39,698 nt of DNA from Thermomonas hydrothermalis (GCF_900129205.1 NZ_FQUK01000025.1:1-39698), one strand, 5' to 3'; positions 7,694 to 18,740 are shown, numbered from the stretch's first letter. Notes: generated by a model from the letters alone, not told the origin. Numbers and translations: made by a program.

Positions 7694-9667
7694 TCAGAGA
7701 CGGTCTTCGGCCACCGTGATGGTGTAGTGGCTGCGCACGGTCTTGATGAACGCCTCCTGCTCTTGCGCACCCAGCGCCATCGCAACCTGCCGACGCAACT
7801 GATCGCGTTCCTGCGCGGTGACCTGGGTGAGGTCGCCATCACGGGCGGCACGCACCGCAAACACCACCAGCTGGCCACCCGCGCGGGTCTTGCCCAGCAC
7901 CGGAACATCCTTCTGCGGGCGCGGCACGTTGAAAAACGCATCCACCAGCGGTTGCGGCAGCACCGGCGCCGGGCTCCGGCGCGGCAGATCATCGAACTTG
8001 ACCACCGCCAGCCCAGCCGCATTCGCCGCCGCGTCCAGCCCCTGACGACGGGCCGCCGCGAGCAGAGCCTCGGCGTTGGCATCGGCCGCTTTGCGCGCAC
8101 GCTCAGCATGGATCGCCGCGATCACGGCCGACCGCACCTGGGCCAGCGGCAGCACCTGCTCAGGGGTATGCTCGATCACCCGGATCATCACCGTGCGCAG
8201 CGGCCCGAGCTCGATCGGATCACTGGCGGTACCGTCCTGGATCAGGCTGTCGGAAAACGCTGCCCGCAAGACTTTGGGATCGCTGGCGATCCCCGGTGCC
8301 CCGGCCCGACTGAACGCCGGCGTGGTCTGCACCTTTAGGCCCAAGGCCTGCGCTGCAGGCGCAAGCGAAGTTGGGTTCTTGTACACCGCATCGACCAGCT
8401 TGCTGGTCAACTCGTTGAACGCCTGCTCACGACCATTGTCCAGCGCCTGCTTCTCCAGCTCCTGGCGTACCTCCTCGAACGGGCGCTGCACGCCCGGCTG
8501 GATCTGGTTGAGCTTGATGATGTGCCAGCCGAACTCGGTCTTGACCGGGCCCCGCACCTCCCCCGGCTGCATCGCAAATGCCGCCTGCTCGAACGCCGCA
8601 GGCATGGCCCCCTTGCTGATCCAGCCAAGATCACCACCGGCCGCTTTGGAACCGGCATCGTCCGAGTTGGCCCGCGCCAGCGCCGCAAAATCGGCGCCAG
8701 GTGCACGCGCCTGGGCGGCAAGCCGGTTGGCACGCGCCGCGGCGGCCTGACGCTCGGCCTCACTGGCATTGGCCGGCAACTGCACCAGGATATGCGCCAC
8801 TTCGCGCTTTTCCGGGCTGGAATACTTGGCGATCTGTTCCTGATAGCGCTTGCGCAGGCTGGCCTCGTCCACCGCTGGCGCGGGCAACGTACTGCCGTCC
8901 ACTTCGACGTACTCAAGCCGCACTGTTTCCGGGCTGCGGTAGTCACCCTGATGCGCCTTGTACCAAGCCGCGATCTCGGCCTCGGAGACCGGCGCGGTAT
9001 CCGCCGGCGGCGCCGGCAACGCAACGAAGGCCACATCACGATGCTCGCCCAACAGACGCATCAGCCGATCCAGTTCGCGATCAGTGACGAAGGCCGAGCG
9101 CCCGATGCGGGCCGGGATCAAGTTGGTGGCGAGTTCCTCGCGAATCTTTGCTTCGAACGCACGCGGCGTCAGCGGCGGGTTCTGCGCGGCCAGGATCATC
9201 TGGTAACGATCGGCGTTGAACCGACCATCGACCTGGAAGTCGGGGATTCTGGCAATGGTGTCGGCCACTTCGGCATCGCTGATGCGGATATCGTGACGCT
9301 GCGCGGTGAGCTGCATCAGCTTCTCGTCGATCAGCGCATCCAGCACCCGCCGCTTGTTCTCGACCGACTCGAAGGCTTTGGGGTCGAACGCATCGCCTTG
9401 CGCGTTGCGCAGATTGATACGTGCGTTCTCAAAGCGCTCCTTGAACGTCTGCGCGTCGATGTCCTCGATCTGCCACAGCAGCGTCACCGGCCAGACCCGC
9501 GGCGCCGACGGCCACCAGGACGGCGGCTGCGCGATGCGCGCTACATAGGTCTCCACGCGCTGTGACATGTACGACTCCACGCCAAAGAACGCGAAGGGGA
9601 TCGTCACGATGGTGAGGATGGTGCCAGCGATCCAGCCGGAGGTCTTTTCGCGAAGTTTCTGCAGCAT
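7694..9667 (-). CDS. ppiD: Periplasmic folding factor PpiD (SurA-N and parvulin domains)
   Basis: 657 residues, close to E. coli PpiD (623). Anchored in the inner membrane with the bulk in the periplasm, where it assists proteins leaving the SecYEG channel. The N-terminus is a short cytoplasmic tail followed by one membrane segment at residues about 13-31 (IAGTILTIVTIPFAFFGV). A SurA-N-like helical region follows, then a parvulin domain around residues 285-385 (AHILVQLP ... FGWHIIKLNQI) and a C-terminal SurA-like part. The start MLQKLREKTSGW is typical. Position after hupB and tRNA genes in the lon block is the usual gammaproteobacterial order. The isomerase domain of PpiD is often inactive; this cannot be judged here. 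Confidence 0.93.
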   Translation of the reverse strand: MLQKLREKTSGWIAGTILTIVTIPFAFFGVESYMSQRVETYVARIAQPPSWWPSAPRVWPVTLLWQIEDIDAQTFKERFENARINLRNAQGDAFDPKAFESVENKRRVLDALIDEKLMQLTAQRHDIRISDAEVADTIARIPDFQVDGRFNADRYQMILAAQNPPLTPRAFEAKIREELATNLIPARIGRSAFVTDRELDRLMRLLGEHRDVAFVALPAPPADTAPVSEAEIAAWYKAHQGDYRSPETVRLEYVEVDGSTLPAPAVDEASLRKRYQEQIAKYSSPEKREVAHILVQLPANASEAERQAAAARANRLAAQARAPGADFAALARANSDDAGSKAAGGDLGWISKGAMPAAFEQAAFAMQPGEVRGPVKTEFGWHIIKLNQIQPGVQRPFEEVRQELEKQALDNGREQAFNELTSKLVDAVYKNPTSLAPAAQALGLKVQTTPAFSRAGAPGIASDPKVLRAAFSDSLIQDGTASDPIELGPLRTVMIRVIEHTPEQVLPLAQVRSAVIAAIHAERARKAADANAEALLAAARRQGLDAAANAAGLAVVKFDDLPRRSPAPVLPQPLVDAFFNVPRPQKDVPVLGKTRAGGQLVVFAVRAARDGDLTQVTAQERDQLRRQVAMALGAQEQEAFIKTVRSHYTITVAEDRL

Positions 9668-9723
9668 GGGCGAACCGGTAAAGAGACGTAGCCGACAAGT
9701 GTACCCGAGCTCCCGGGCCGACT

Positions 9724-9758
9724 TGCCAGCCGCACAAAAACAAAAGCCCCGCATCACT
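9724..9758 (-). terminator. Rho-independent terminator after tRNA-Asp
   Basis: On the minus strand AAAGCCCTGC pairs with GCGGGGCTTT and is followed by TTGTTTTTG. It lies about 20 bp beyond the tRNA-Asp CCA and separates the tRNA unit from ppiD. Confidence 0.85.
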
Positions 9759-9777
9759 GCAGGGCTTTCGGAACAGA

Positions 9778-9854
9778 TGGCGGAGTGGACGGGACTCGAA
9801 CCCGCGACCTCCGGCGTGACAGGCCAGCATTCTAACCGACTGAACTACCACTCC
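9778..9854 (-). tRNA. tRNA-Asp(GTC)
   Basis: 77 nt with acceptor GGAGTGG/CCACTCC, G discriminator and encoded CCA. The anticodon stem CTGGC/GCCGG encloses CTGTCAC, giving GTC (plus-strand 9818-9820). Co-oriented with tRNA-Val 56 bp upstream. Confidence 0.97.
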
Positions 9855-9910
9855 GCTGAGAGCCCGCTAGTGTACAGACTTTTTTTGCGGGCGCAACACT
9901 TTTTTGCATC

Positions 9911-9985
9911 TGGTGGGCACTGAGGGGTTCGAACCCCCGACCCGCTCCTTGTAAGGGAGCCGCTCTACCACTGAGCTAAGTGCCC
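9911..9985 (-). tRNA. tRNA-Val(TAC)
   Basis: 75 nt with acceptor GGGCACT, A discriminator and encoded CCA. The anticodon stem GCTCC/GGAGC encloses CTTACAA, giving TAC (plus-strand 9951-9953). First gene of the tRNA-Val/tRNA-Asp pair between hupB and ppiD. Confidence 0.97.
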
Positions 9986-10034
9986 GAGGCCGGGCATTAT
10001 GGCGGTCTGGCCGCGCAGATGAAACACCCAGACA

Positions 10035-10065
10035 GGAAAAACCCGGCACATGGCCGGGTTTTTCC
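10035..10065 (-). terminator. Terminator downstream of hupB
   Basis: A perfect 13-bp inverted repeat GGAAAAACCCGGC / GCCGGGTTTTTCC with a 5-nt loop; the minus-strand stem ends in a T-rich arm. It lies 25 bp beyond the hupB stop. Confidence 0.85.
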
Positions 10066-10089
10066 GGTAGGACCTGGTGCCGGGAGCGA

Positions 10090-10362
10090 TCAGTTAACCG
10101 CGTCCTTGAGCGCCTTGCCCGCCTTGAAGGTCGGGTTCTTGGAGGCCTTGATCTTGATGGTCTCGCCGGTACGCGGGTTGCGGCCGGTACGGGCACCGCG
10201 CTTGCGCACCGAGAAGGTGCCAAAGCCCACCAGCGTGACGGTGTCGCCCTTCTTCAGGGCCTTGGTGATGGCGGTGATCATCGCATCGACGGCACGACCA
10301 GCGTCGGCTTTGGTCAGTTCAGCGTGGTCGGCAACGGCTTCGATAAATTCGGCTTTGTTCAT
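10090..10362 (-). CDS. hupB: DNA-binding protein HU-beta
   Basis: 90 residues, the invariant HU length. A nucleoid-associated dimer that bends DNA without strong sequence preference. The beginning [20 protein letters not shown], the hinge [18 protein letters not shown] and the DNA-binding arm containing the Pro that intercalates ([11 protein letters not shown]) are all present, ending in [12 protein letters not shown]. It follows lon, the conserved lon-hupB-ppiD order, but has its own promoter 120 bp upstream and its own terminator. Confidence 0.97.
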   Translation of the reverse strand: MNKAEFIEAVADHAELTKADAGRAVDAMITAITKALKKGDTVTLVGFGTFSVRKRGARTGRNPRTGETIKIKASKNPTFKAGKALKDAVN

Positions 10363-10481
10363 TTGCTTGTTGGCTCCGTAGCAGGAAGTGACGCGGAGAA
10401 GACGTTGGCCAGGGCGCAGGCGCTCCCCTGCCGGCGTCCCGGGTTCGCCGCGGCACCAAACCAGCCGCCGCGGTTGCCCAC

Positions 10482-10510
10482 CTTATACCAGCGGGTTTTC
10501 TGACGTGCAA
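10482..10510 (-). promoter_or_regulatory. Sigma-70-type promoter of hupB
   Basis: On the minus strand TTGCAC, a 17-bp spacer and TATAAG. It lies 120 bp before the hupB start, giving a leader of roughly 110 nt. Match and spacing are close to consensus for a housekeeping promoter. Confidence 0.65.
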
Positions 10511-10530
10511 TACGGAAAGCAAGCAATGAC

Positions 10531-10561
10531 GCGGCTTTCAGGACATCGTCCTGAAAACCGC
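10531..10561 (-). terminator. Hairpin downstream of lon
   Basis: GCGG-TTTCAGGAC / GTCCTGAAA-CCGC, two stem blocks with one mismatched pair (C/A) and a 3-nt loop, starting 17 bp after the lon stop on the minus strand. No clear T run; probably ends lon mRNA before the hupB promoter. Confidence 0.55.
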
Positions 10562-10577
10562 GACAGTGTGGGCAGTT

Positions 10578-13040
<2,463 letters not shown>

Positions 13041-13084
13041 GGGACAACTCCGTTTAACGTCGACAAGGGATGTCGTGCCCTGTT

Positions 13085-13113
13085 TTATGGGGGCAACTCG
13101 CACCGGATGCAAG
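13085..13113 (-). promoter_or_regulatory. Sigma-32-like heat-shock promoter of lon
   Basis: On the minus strand CTTGCAT, a 13-bp spacer and CCCCCATAA, close to the sigma-32 consensus CTTGAAA-N11-16-CCCCAT. It lies about 45 bp before the lon start. Known: lon is a heat-shock gene in E. coli. Confidence 0.7.
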
Positions 13114-13206
13114 CACAGCCGACACGCCAGCGCGCCCCGCACCCAACCAAGTGGAAAAAACTTTTACAATCAGCAAGTTAGCAGCACACCTACCGCACAA
13201 CGCCGG

Positions 13207-13241
13207 CGCAAAACGACGGAAGCCGCCCGTAGGCGGCTTCC
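13207..13241 (-). terminator. Rho-independent terminator of clpX
   Basis: A perfect 10-bp stem GGAAGCCGCC / GGCGGCTTCC with a 4-nt loop; the minus-strand 3' side continues GTCGTTTTGC. It starts 25 bp after the clpX stop. Confidence 0.8.
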
Positions 13242-13265
13242 TGAGAACATCGAGCGCAGGCCACC

Positions 13266-14555
13266 TCACTCGGCGGAGGCGGCCTTGGGCGAAGCGGACA
13301 CGTTCCGGTAGATCAGGTAGGGCTCGGACTTGTGCTCGACCACGGACTCGTCCACCACCACCTTGCTGACGTTCTGCAGCGAGGGCAGTTCGTACATGGT
13401 GTCCAGCAGCACTTCCTCGACGATGGTACGCAGCCCGCGGGCACCCGTCTTGCGCTTGAGCGCCTTGCGGGCAATCGCGGTGAGCGCATCGGGGCGGAAC
13501 TCGAGCTCCACACCCTCCATCTCGAACAGCTTCTTGAACTGCTTGGTGATGGCGTTCTTGGGCTCGGTCAGGATCTTGACCAGCGCTTCCTCGTCCAGCT
13601 CCTCCAGCGTCGCCACCACCGGCAGGCGGCCGACGAACTCCGGAATCAGTCCGTACTTGATGAGGTCTTCCGGCTCAACCCGGGCCAGCACCTGGCCCAC
13701 ATCGGCCTTGCGCTGGCTGCTCTTGACCTTGGCACCAAAACCGATACCGCCGGCCTCGCTGGAACGCTGCTGGATCACCTTGTCCAGGCCGGCAAAGGCG
13801 CCGCCGCAGATGAACAGGATGTTGCGGGTATCGACCTGCAGGAACTCCTGCTGCGGATGCTTGCGGCCACCCTGCGGGGGCACGCTGGCGATGGTGCCTT
13901 CGATCAGCTTGAGCAGCGCCTGCTGCACGCCCTCGCCCGAGACATCGCGAGTGATCGAGGGGTTTTCGCTCTTGCGGCTGATCTTGTCAATCTCGTCGAT
14001 GTAGACGATGCCCTGCTGCGCCTTCTCGACATCGTAGTCGCACTTCTGCAGCAGCTTCTGGATGATGTTCTCCACGTCCTCGCCGACATAGCCGGCTTCG
14101 GTGAGGGTGGTGGCATCGGCCATGGTGAACGGCACATTGAGCATGCGCGCCAGCGTCTCCGCCAGCAGCGTCTTGCCGGAACCGGTCGGGCCGATCAGCA
14201 GGATGTTGGACTTGGCCAGCTCGACATCGTCCGAACGCTGCCGGCTCTCGATGCGCTTGTAGTGGTTGTACACCGCCACCGCCAGCGTCTTCTTGGCGCG
14301 CTGCTGGCCGATCACGTACTGATCCAGCACATCGACGATCTCGCGCGGCTTGGGCAGCGCGCTGCGGTTGCTCTGCGCCTTCTCCTCCAGCTCCTCGCGA
14401 ATGATGTCGTTGCACAGCTCCACGCATTCATCGCAGATGAACACGCTGGGGCCGGCAATCAGCTTGCGCACCTCATGCTGGCTCTTGCCACAGAAAGAGC
14501 AGTAGAGGATTTTTCCGCTGTCGCTGGGATGGCGTCCGTGACGGTCTTCGCTCAT
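13266..14555 (-). CDS. clpX: ATP-dependent Clp protease ATP-binding subunit ClpX
   Basis: 429 residues, the normal length. AAA+ unfoldase that feeds tagged substrates into ClpP. The N-terminal C4 zinc-binding domain shows CSFCGKSQ and CDECVELC at residues about 19-48. Then Walker A GPTGSGKT, pore loop AGYVGED, Walker [10 protein letters not shown], the RKH loop GGRKHP, and the IGF loop (GGIGFGA) that docks on ClpP. Sensor 2 GARGLR is present near the C-terminus. It follows clpP with an unusually long gap of 240 bp that holds palindromes; a weak -10 (TATTCT, complement of 14595-14600) might give clpX its own transcript. Confidence 0.97.
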   Translation of the reverse strand: MSEDRHGRHPSDSGKILYCSFCGKSQHEVRKLIAGPSVFICDECVELCNDIIREELEEKAQSNRSALPKPREIVDVLDQYVIGQQRAKKTLAVAVYNHYKRIESRQRSDDVELAKSNILLIGPTGSGKTLLAETLARMLNVPFTMADATTLTEAGYVGEDVENIIQKLLQKCDYDVEKAQQGIVYIDEIDKISRKSENPSITRDVSGEGVQQALLKLIEGTIASVPPQGGRKHPQQEFLQVDTRNILFICGGAFAGLDKVIQQRSSEAGGIGFGAKVKSSQRKADVGQVLARVEPEDLIKYGLIPEFVGRLPVVATLEELDEEALVKILTEPKNAITKQFKKLFEMEGVELEFRPDALTAIARKALKRKTGARGLRTIVEEVLLDTMYELPSLQNVSKVVVDESVVEHKSEPYLIYRNVSASPKAASAE

Positions 14556-14716
14556 TCTTCACTCACTCACCGCACAGCTGCGGTTTTCAGCCCGAGAATA
14601 CCACAGCGCCTCCGCCGGGCCAGGCGGACGTCGCCAGACGGGGGCGCCGCGCCACCCCGCAATCGTGATAACGGCCGCAACCGGCCTGACTCAAGTCACA
14701 CCAGATGCCCGCGCCC

Positions 14717-14788
14717 CTGATCCAATCAGAGACCGGCACGGCCGATGCAAGCCCACCTACGAAAACAATCGCGTAAGCGATTGATTTC
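14717..14788. repeat. Intergenic palindromic module A, between clpP and clpX
   Basis: Two palindromes: CTGATCCAATCAG (14717-14729), preceded by AAGTCACACC, and GAAAACAATCGC-gtaa-GCGATTGATTTC (14761-14788). The same pair recurs as module B at 15498-15570 on the other side of clpP. On the minus strand the second hairpin lies 8 bp after the clpP stop and could end the clpP message. Confidence 0.65.
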
Positions 14789-14795
14789 ACAAGCA

Positions 14796-15419
14796 TCAGG
14801 ACGCCTGGATCGACTCTTCCGGCCGACGTACCAGCACTTCGTCGATCAGACCGTACTCGCGTGCCGCCTCGGCGCTCTTGAAGTTGTCGCGGTCGGTATC
14901 GCGGGCGATCGTTTCGATCGGCTGGCCGGTATGGCGCGCCAGGATCTCGTTGAGACGCTCGCGCATCGCCAGGATTTCACGCGCCTGGATGTCGATATCG
15001 GTCGCCTGCCCCTGGGCGCCGCCCAGCGGCTGATGGATCATCACCCGCGAGTTGGGCAACGCATAGCGCTTGCCCTTGGCACCCGCCGCCAGCAACACCG
15101 CGCCCATGCTGCACGCCTGGCCGACGCAGATGGTGCTGACGTCCGGCTTGATGTATTGCATGGTGTCGTAAATGGCCATCCCCGCCGTGACGATGCCGCC
15201 GGGCGAGTTGATGTACAGGCTGATGTCCTTTTCCGGGTTCTCGGCTTCCAGAAACAGCATCTGGGCGACCACGACATTGGCCACGTGATCGTCGATCCCG
15301 CCGACCAGAAAGATCACCCGCTCTTTCAGCAGACGCGAGTAGATGTCGTATGCACGCTCACCACGACTGGTCTGCTCGACCACCATCGGTACCAGATTGA
15401 GATTCTTGATCGGATCCAT
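14796..15419 (-). CDS. clpP: ATP-dependent Clp protease proteolytic subunit
   Basis: 207 residues, as E. coli ClpP. A serine protease that forms the two stacked heptameric rings of ClpXP. The catalytic triad is visible with the family spacing: Ser104 in [11 protein letters not shown], His129 in VMIHQPLGG and Asp178 in [10 protein letters not shown]. The oxyanion region [11 protein letters not shown] lies at 70-80. The start [11 protein letters not shown] has GAGG 6 nt upstream; a Met four codons earlier is a weaker alternative. It sits between tig and clpX, the usual order, but both flanking gaps carry copies of the same palindromic module. Confidence 0.97.
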   Translation of the reverse strand: MDPIKNLNLVPMVVEQTSRGERAYDIYSRLLKERVIFLVGGIDDHVANVVVAQMLFLEAENPEKDISLYINSPGGIVTAGMAIYDTMQYIKPDVSTICVGQACSMGAVLLAAGAKGKRYALPNSRVMIHQPLGGAQGQATDIDIQAREILAMRERLNEILARHTGQPIETIARDTDRDNFKSAEAAREYGLIDEVLVRRPEESIQAS

Positions 15420-15497
15420 GGAGGTCCTCATGTCCTGAAGGTGAGCCGCCCCACGCCAACCGCAGGACGGTACTCGGCACATTGTCGCGTATGACCG

Positions 15498-15570
15498 CTG
15501 ATCACGTCAGAGGTTCCGCCGACCCGTGATGGTCGGCCTGCGAAAACAAGCGCGTAAGCGGTTGTTTTCG
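15498..15570. repeat. Intergenic palindromic module B, between tig and clpP
   Basis: CTGATCACGTCAG (15498-15510) followed by CGAAAACAAGCGC-gtaa-GCGGTTGTTTTCG (15541-15570). Between them is a further hairpin, CCGACC / GGTCGG. The final hairpin differs from that of module A only by a few compensated bases, so the structure is conserved more than the sequence. Confidence 0.65.
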
Positions 15571-15605
15571 TAACGCCGGGCCCAGTCTTGGGCCGGACCC
15601 GGCTT

Positions 15606-15639
15606 GGCCTGACACGTCCAAGCCGGACGTGTTCAGGCC
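15606..15639 (-). terminator. Hairpin downstream of tig
   Basis: GGCCTGACACGTCC (15606-15619) pairs with GGACGTGTTCAGGCC (15625-15639), a 14-bp stem with one bulged T. It starts 5 bp after the tig stop on the minus strand. Same family as the hairpin after ppiD. Confidence 0.6.
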
Positions 15640-15644
15640 CTCCC

Positions 15645-16937
15645 TTACTGGCTGATGGCTTCCTGGAAGCTGAGCGCCTGCTCGGTATGCTGCGCGCGCT
15701 CGGCGATCCAGTCGATCACCTGCTCTTCCATCACACGGGCTTGCAGACCCTGCATCAATTGGGGATCGTTGCGGTACAACGCAATGACCTGCTCCGGCTG
15801 TTCATAGGTGGAGGCGATCAGGCGCAAGGTTTCGTTCAGCCTGGCCGGATCCAGCCGCAGTTCGTTGCGACGTGCGATCTCGCCCACCAGCAACCCCACC
15901 AGCACGCGCTTGCGGGCGGCCTCGCGGAAGGCCTCCGGGCCGGCCTGCAGGGTCTGACCACGACGACGCGCATCCTCCGCCGCCGACGCCATCAGTGCCT
16001 GGGTTTCGCTCTCGACCAGGCGCGGCGGAAGCTCGACGTCCTTGTAGGCCGCCACCAGCTTTTCGCCCACCTCGCGGCGCAGACGGTTCATCAACGCACC
16101 CTTCAGCTCACGCTCGAGGTTGGCGCGGATTTCAGCCTTGAACTGATCCAGGTCGCCGCTCTTGACGCCAAAGCTGCGGATGAACGCCGCGTCCACCTCC
16201 GGCAGAACCTGCTCCGCCACGCTCACCAGCTTGAACGAGGACGTCACGGTCTTACCGGCAAACTGGGCCACCGGCCAATCCGCCGGAAGGGTGACATCCT
16301 GGGTTTTTTCCTCGCCCGGCTGCATGCCGACGATGGCCGACTCAACCTCGGGATAGAGCGCCGCCGAACCCAGCACGGTGCTGCTCTTCTCCACGCCTTC
16401 GGCCGGCATACGCACGCCATCGACGGTGCTGACGATCTCCAGGTTGACCAGATCACCCGGCTTGGCGGCGCGCTCGACCGGACGCCAGGTGGCCCGCTGC
16501 AAGCGCAGGTTTTCCAGCATCCGCTCGACGTCAGCATCGGTGACCTCGGCGGTGTGGCGCACCACCTCCAGCTTGCTCATGTCCAGCTCGCCGAAATCCG
16601 GCACCAGCTCGACCGAGGCCACATACTTGAGTTCACCCTCGGCGGCATCTTCGCCCGGGGTCACCTGCGGCAGACCGGCCACCCGCAGCTCGTGCTCACG
16701 CACGGCCTGCTCCAGCCCCTGACGCAGCATCGCATCGACAATTTCGGCACGGACCTGACCGCCATAGCGCTGCTCGACCACCTTGGTCGGCACCTTACCG
16801 GGGCGGAACCCCTTGATGCGGACGTTCTGCGCGATCTCGCGCAGGCGGCTGCTGACCTGACTCTCGACGTCGCCAGCAGGCAGGCTGAGGATGACACGAC
16901 GCTCAAGGTTGCCAGTGGATTCGACCGAGACTTGCAT
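15645..16937 (-). CDS. tig: Trigger factor
   Basis: 430 residues (E. coli 432). Ribosome-bound chaperone and prolyl isomerase that receives nascent chains. The ribosome-docking signature GFRPGKVP sits at residues 43-50. The FKBP-like isomerase domain follows at about 150-240, with [14 protein letters not shown] at its start, and the helical arms fill the C-terminus up to [11 protein letters not shown]. The ATG has AGGAG about 11 nt upstream. First gene of the tig-clpP-clpX-lon block; each gene here is separated by 160-240 bp with hairpins, so they are probably not a single transcript. Confidence 0.96.
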   Translation of the reverse strand: MQVSVESTGNLERRVILSLPAGDVESQVSSRLREIAQNVRIKGFRPGKVPTKVVEQRYGGQVRAEIVDAMLRQGLEQAVREHELRVAGLPQVTPGEDAAEGELKYVASVELVPDFGELDMSKLEVVRHTAEVTDADVERMLENLRLQRATWRPVERAAKPGDLVNLEIVSTVDGVRMPAEGVEKSSTVLGSAALYPEVESAIVGMQPGEEKTQDVTLPADWPVAQFAGKTVTSSFKLVSVAEQVLPEVDAAFIRSFGVKSGDLDQFKAEIRANLERELKGALMNRLRREVGEKLVAAYKDVELPPRLVESETQALMASAAEDARRRGQTLQAGPEAFREAARKRVLVGLLVGEIARRNELRLDPARLNETLRLIASTYEQPEQVIALYRNDPQLMQGLQARVMEEQVIDWIAERAQHTEQALSFQEAISQ

Positions 16938-17145
16938 GATGCGATGGCTCCTGAACGGGTTCGGATGAACCCGGATTGCGTTGGACTAAAGACGAACGGG
17001 CAGCCCCGACAGGGGCCGCACGGAACGGGCAAGTTTCGCCGATTTCCCGGACAACTTCCAGCACCTGTATGCACCCATCCCCTCTTGCCACCCCTTCCTG
17101 TTAGTGCAACGCTAGCCAAAAGCGGCGATGGGCGCGCACGAAGCG
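16938..17145. other. Intergenic region between tig and the tRNA cluster, part with no gene
   Basis: About 200 bp upstream of tig on the minus strand. It holds two small hairpins that would lie in the tig leader, CGGGTTC-ggat-GAACCCG (16956-16973) and GCCCC-gaca-GGGGC near 17003-17016. No convincing tig promoter was found by eye and no open frame looks real. Confidence 0.5.
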
Positions 17146-17174
17146 TTGACAGATGCGCGCCGGCAGTCGAGAAT
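17146..17174 (+). promoter_or_regulatory. Promoter of the tRNA-Pro/Arg/His operon
   Basis: Consensus -35 TTGACA (17146-17151), 17-bp spacer and -10-like GAGAAT (17169-17174). The leader of about 80 nt before tRNA-Pro contains an inverted repeat CTTTCG / CGAAAG. The conserved block seen at the tRNA-Ser promoters is absent here. Confidence 0.6.
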
Positions 17175-17260
17175 GCGCAGCCTTTCGTTGCGCTGGCGCG
17201 TCGCGAAAGACAGGTGACCGCAGCAGTCGGGCGGCCGCTGGAGTGATAGGTTTCTGCGGG

Positions 17261-17337
17261 CGGGGTATAGCGCAGTCTGGTAGCGCGCCTGCTTTGGGAG
17301 CAGGATGTCGGGGGTTCGAATCCCTCTACCCCGACCA
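17261..17337 (+). tRNA. tRNA-Pro(TGG)
   Basis: 77 nt, acceptor CGGGGTA/TACCCCG, A discriminator and encoded CCA. Anticodon stem CCTGC/GCAGG around TTTGGGA gives TGG. First of a run of five tRNA genes. Confidence 0.97.
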
Positions 17338-17371
17338 TTCCAGTCGCCGCCGACGTAGCATTCCGGACCGG

Positions 17372-17448
17372 GCGCCCGTAGCTCAACCGGATAGAGCACC
17401 GGCCTTCTAAGCCGGTGGTTGCAGGTTCGATTCCTGCCGGGCGCGCCA
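17372..17448 (+). tRNA. tRNA-Arg(TCT)
   Basis: 77 nt, acceptor GCGCCCG/CGGGCGC, G discriminator and encoded CCA. Anticodon stem CCGGC/GCCGG around CTTCTAA gives TCT, which reads the rare AGA/AGG arginine codons. Confidence 0.96.
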
Positions 17449-17469
17449 GACAATGGATAGCCGTTTTGT

Positions 17470-17547
17470 GGTGGCTGTAGCTCAGTTGGTTAGAGTCCTG
17501 GATTGTGATTCCAGTTGTCGTGGGTTCGAGTCCCATCAGCCACCCCA
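17470..17547 (+). tRNA. tRNA-His(GTG)
   Basis: Acceptor GTGGCTG/CAGCCAC with C73 and encoded CCA; the G at 17470 can serve as the extra G-1 that pairs with C73 and is unique to tRNA-His. Anticodon stem CTGGA/TCCAG around TTGTGAT gives GTG. Confidence 0.97.
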
Positions 17548-17574
17548 CCTTCACCAACGGCAGCGGTCAGGGGC

Positions 17575-17602
17575 TTGCAGCCTGACAGTTGCCTGCTACA
17601 AT
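17575..17602 (+). promoter_or_regulatory. Promoter of tRNA-Lys
   Basis: -35 TTGCAG (17575-17580), 16-bp spacer, -10 TACAAT (17597-17602), with tRNA-Lys starting 10 bp later. It could supplement read-through from the Pro/Arg/His unit. Confidence 0.65.
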
Positions 17603-17612
17603 GTGCGTCTCC

Positions 17613-17688
<76 letters not shown>

Positions 17689-17696
17689 ATGTTCCC

Positions 17697-17724
17697 AAAA
17701 CGCCCGGCGCATGCCGGGCGTTTT
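17697..17724 (+). terminator. Rho-independent terminator after tRNA-Lys
   Basis: AAAACGCCCGGC / GCCGGGCGTTTT, a perfect 12-bp stem with a 4-nt loop and terminal T run, 8 bp after the tRNA-Lys CCA. Confidence 0.93.
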
Positions 17725-17796
17725 GCTATGCATCTTTCCACCGGAGTGGCACCTTCGTTGGTTCGCCGTGCGGCGCGTGAGGGCGCAGGTCCGGGC

Positions 17797-17802
17797 TACA
17801 AT
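17797..17802 (+). promoter_or_regulatory. -10 element of tRNA-Leu
   Basis: TACAAT 9 bp before the tRNA-Leu gene. The matching -35 position (17774-17779, GCGTGA) is weak. Confidence 0.45.
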
Positions 17803-17811
17803 GACAACAGC

Positions 17812-17898
17812 GCGAAAGTGGCGGAATTGGTAGACGCCCTGGATTTAGGTTCCAGTGAGGGAGACCTCGTGCGGGTTCGAGTCCCGCCTTTCGCACCA
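17812..17898 (+). tRNA. tRNA-Leu(TAG)
   Basis: 87-nt class II tRNA, acceptor GCGAAAG/CTTTCGC, A discriminator and encoded CCA. Anticodon stem CTGGA/TCCAG around TTTAGGT gives TAG. No terminator follows; it may be read through into the membrane-protein gene 74 bp downstream. Confidence 0.97.
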
Positions 17899-17972
17899 TT
17901 CATCAATGCCCACCACGCAACGCGCTATCCTCGCCAGGTACGGCCAAGGCCGGATTTCGGAGGATGACCATC

Positions 17973-18740
17973 ATGCGTAGCGGCAATCCCGTCCTTTCGG
18001 ACAACACCTTCCTCGACCTCGGCAGCGGCACCGTGGTGCAGCGCGCGGATAGCGCGATGACACTCAATGGAACGGTCAACAAGACCGCCATGTTGCTGGT
18101 GCTGGCGCTGGCCGGCGCTCTGTTTAGCTGGTCGCGCTTCGACGCTGCCATGACCACCGGGACTCCCGGGGCGATCATGCCGCTGGTCTGGATCGGCGTG
18201 CTTGGCGGCTTCGTGGTTGCGCTGGTCACGATCTTCAAAAAGGAATGGTCGCCGTTCACCGCACCGGCCTACGCGGTGCTGGAAGGCCTGTTCCTCGGTG
18301 CGGTGTCGGCGATGTTCGAACTGCGTTTCCCCGGCATCGTGATGCAGGCTGTGGGCCTGACCTTCGCGACCCTGGCGGCCCTGCTGCTGGCCTACCGCAG
18401 TGGGTTGGTCAAGGCCACCGAGAACTTCAAGCTGGGCGTAGTGGCAGCCACCGGCGGCATTGCCCTGCTCTACCTCGTCAACATGGGCATGCGCCTGCTC
18501 GGCTTCGAGGGCATGGGCTTCATCCACGAGTCCAGCACGATCGGCATCCTCTTTAGCGTGGGCGTGGTCATCGTCGCCGCGCTGAACCTGGTGCTGGACT
18601 TCGATTTCATCGAGCAGGGTGTGGACCAGGGCGCACCCAAGTACATGGAGTGGTACGCCGCATTCGGCCTGCTGGTCACTCTGGTGTGGTTGTACCTGGA
18701 GATACTGCGGCTGCTGTCGAAGCTGCAGTCACGCAACTGA
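17973..18740 (+). CDS. Bax inhibitor-1-like integral membrane protein
   Basis: 255 residues, with about seven hydrophobic segments starting near residue 37 (MLLVLALAGALFSW). The N-terminus MRSGNPVLSDNTFLDL and the segment APAYAVLEGLFLGAVSAMFE are typical of the bacterial BI-1/YccA-like family (the longer, soil-bacterial branch). Members of the wider TMBIM superfamily are proton-sensitive calcium leak channels; whether this one conducts ions is not known. The start at 17973 is preferred over 17964 because GGAGG lies 9 nt upstream. Asp residues near the C-terminus (FDFIEQGVDQG) fall where the channel-gating Asp pair occurs in relatives. Monocistronic, followed by a strong terminator. Confidence 0.85.
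   Translation: MRSGNPVLSDNTFLDLGSGTVVQRADSAMTLNGTVNKTAMLLVLALAGALFSWSRFDAAMTTGTPGAIMPLVWIGVLGGFVVALVTIFKKEWSPFTAPAYAVLEGLFLGAVSAMFELRFPGIVMQAVGLTFATLAALLLAYRSGLVKATENFKLGVVAATGGIALLYLVNMGMRLLGFEGMGFIHESSTIGILFSVGVVIVAALNLVLDFDFIEQGVDQGAPKYMEWYAAFGLLVTLVWLYLEILRLLSKLQSRN

Noticed and set aside
13332-14720. Open frame of 462 codons opposite clpX
   Set aside because: Antisense shadow: Leu/Asp/His-rich repeats mirror the codon use of clpX; it has no start signal or domain.
14717-15570. The repeats around clpP as a CRISPR array or a transposon
   Set aside because: Only two units about 780 bp apart with a core gene between; no regular spacers, no transposase, no target duplication.
15588-17246. 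Open frame of 552 codons on the plus strand opposite tig
   Set aside because: Antisense shadow of trigger factor; it also runs through the terminator hairpin and the tig leader, and has no recognisable motif.
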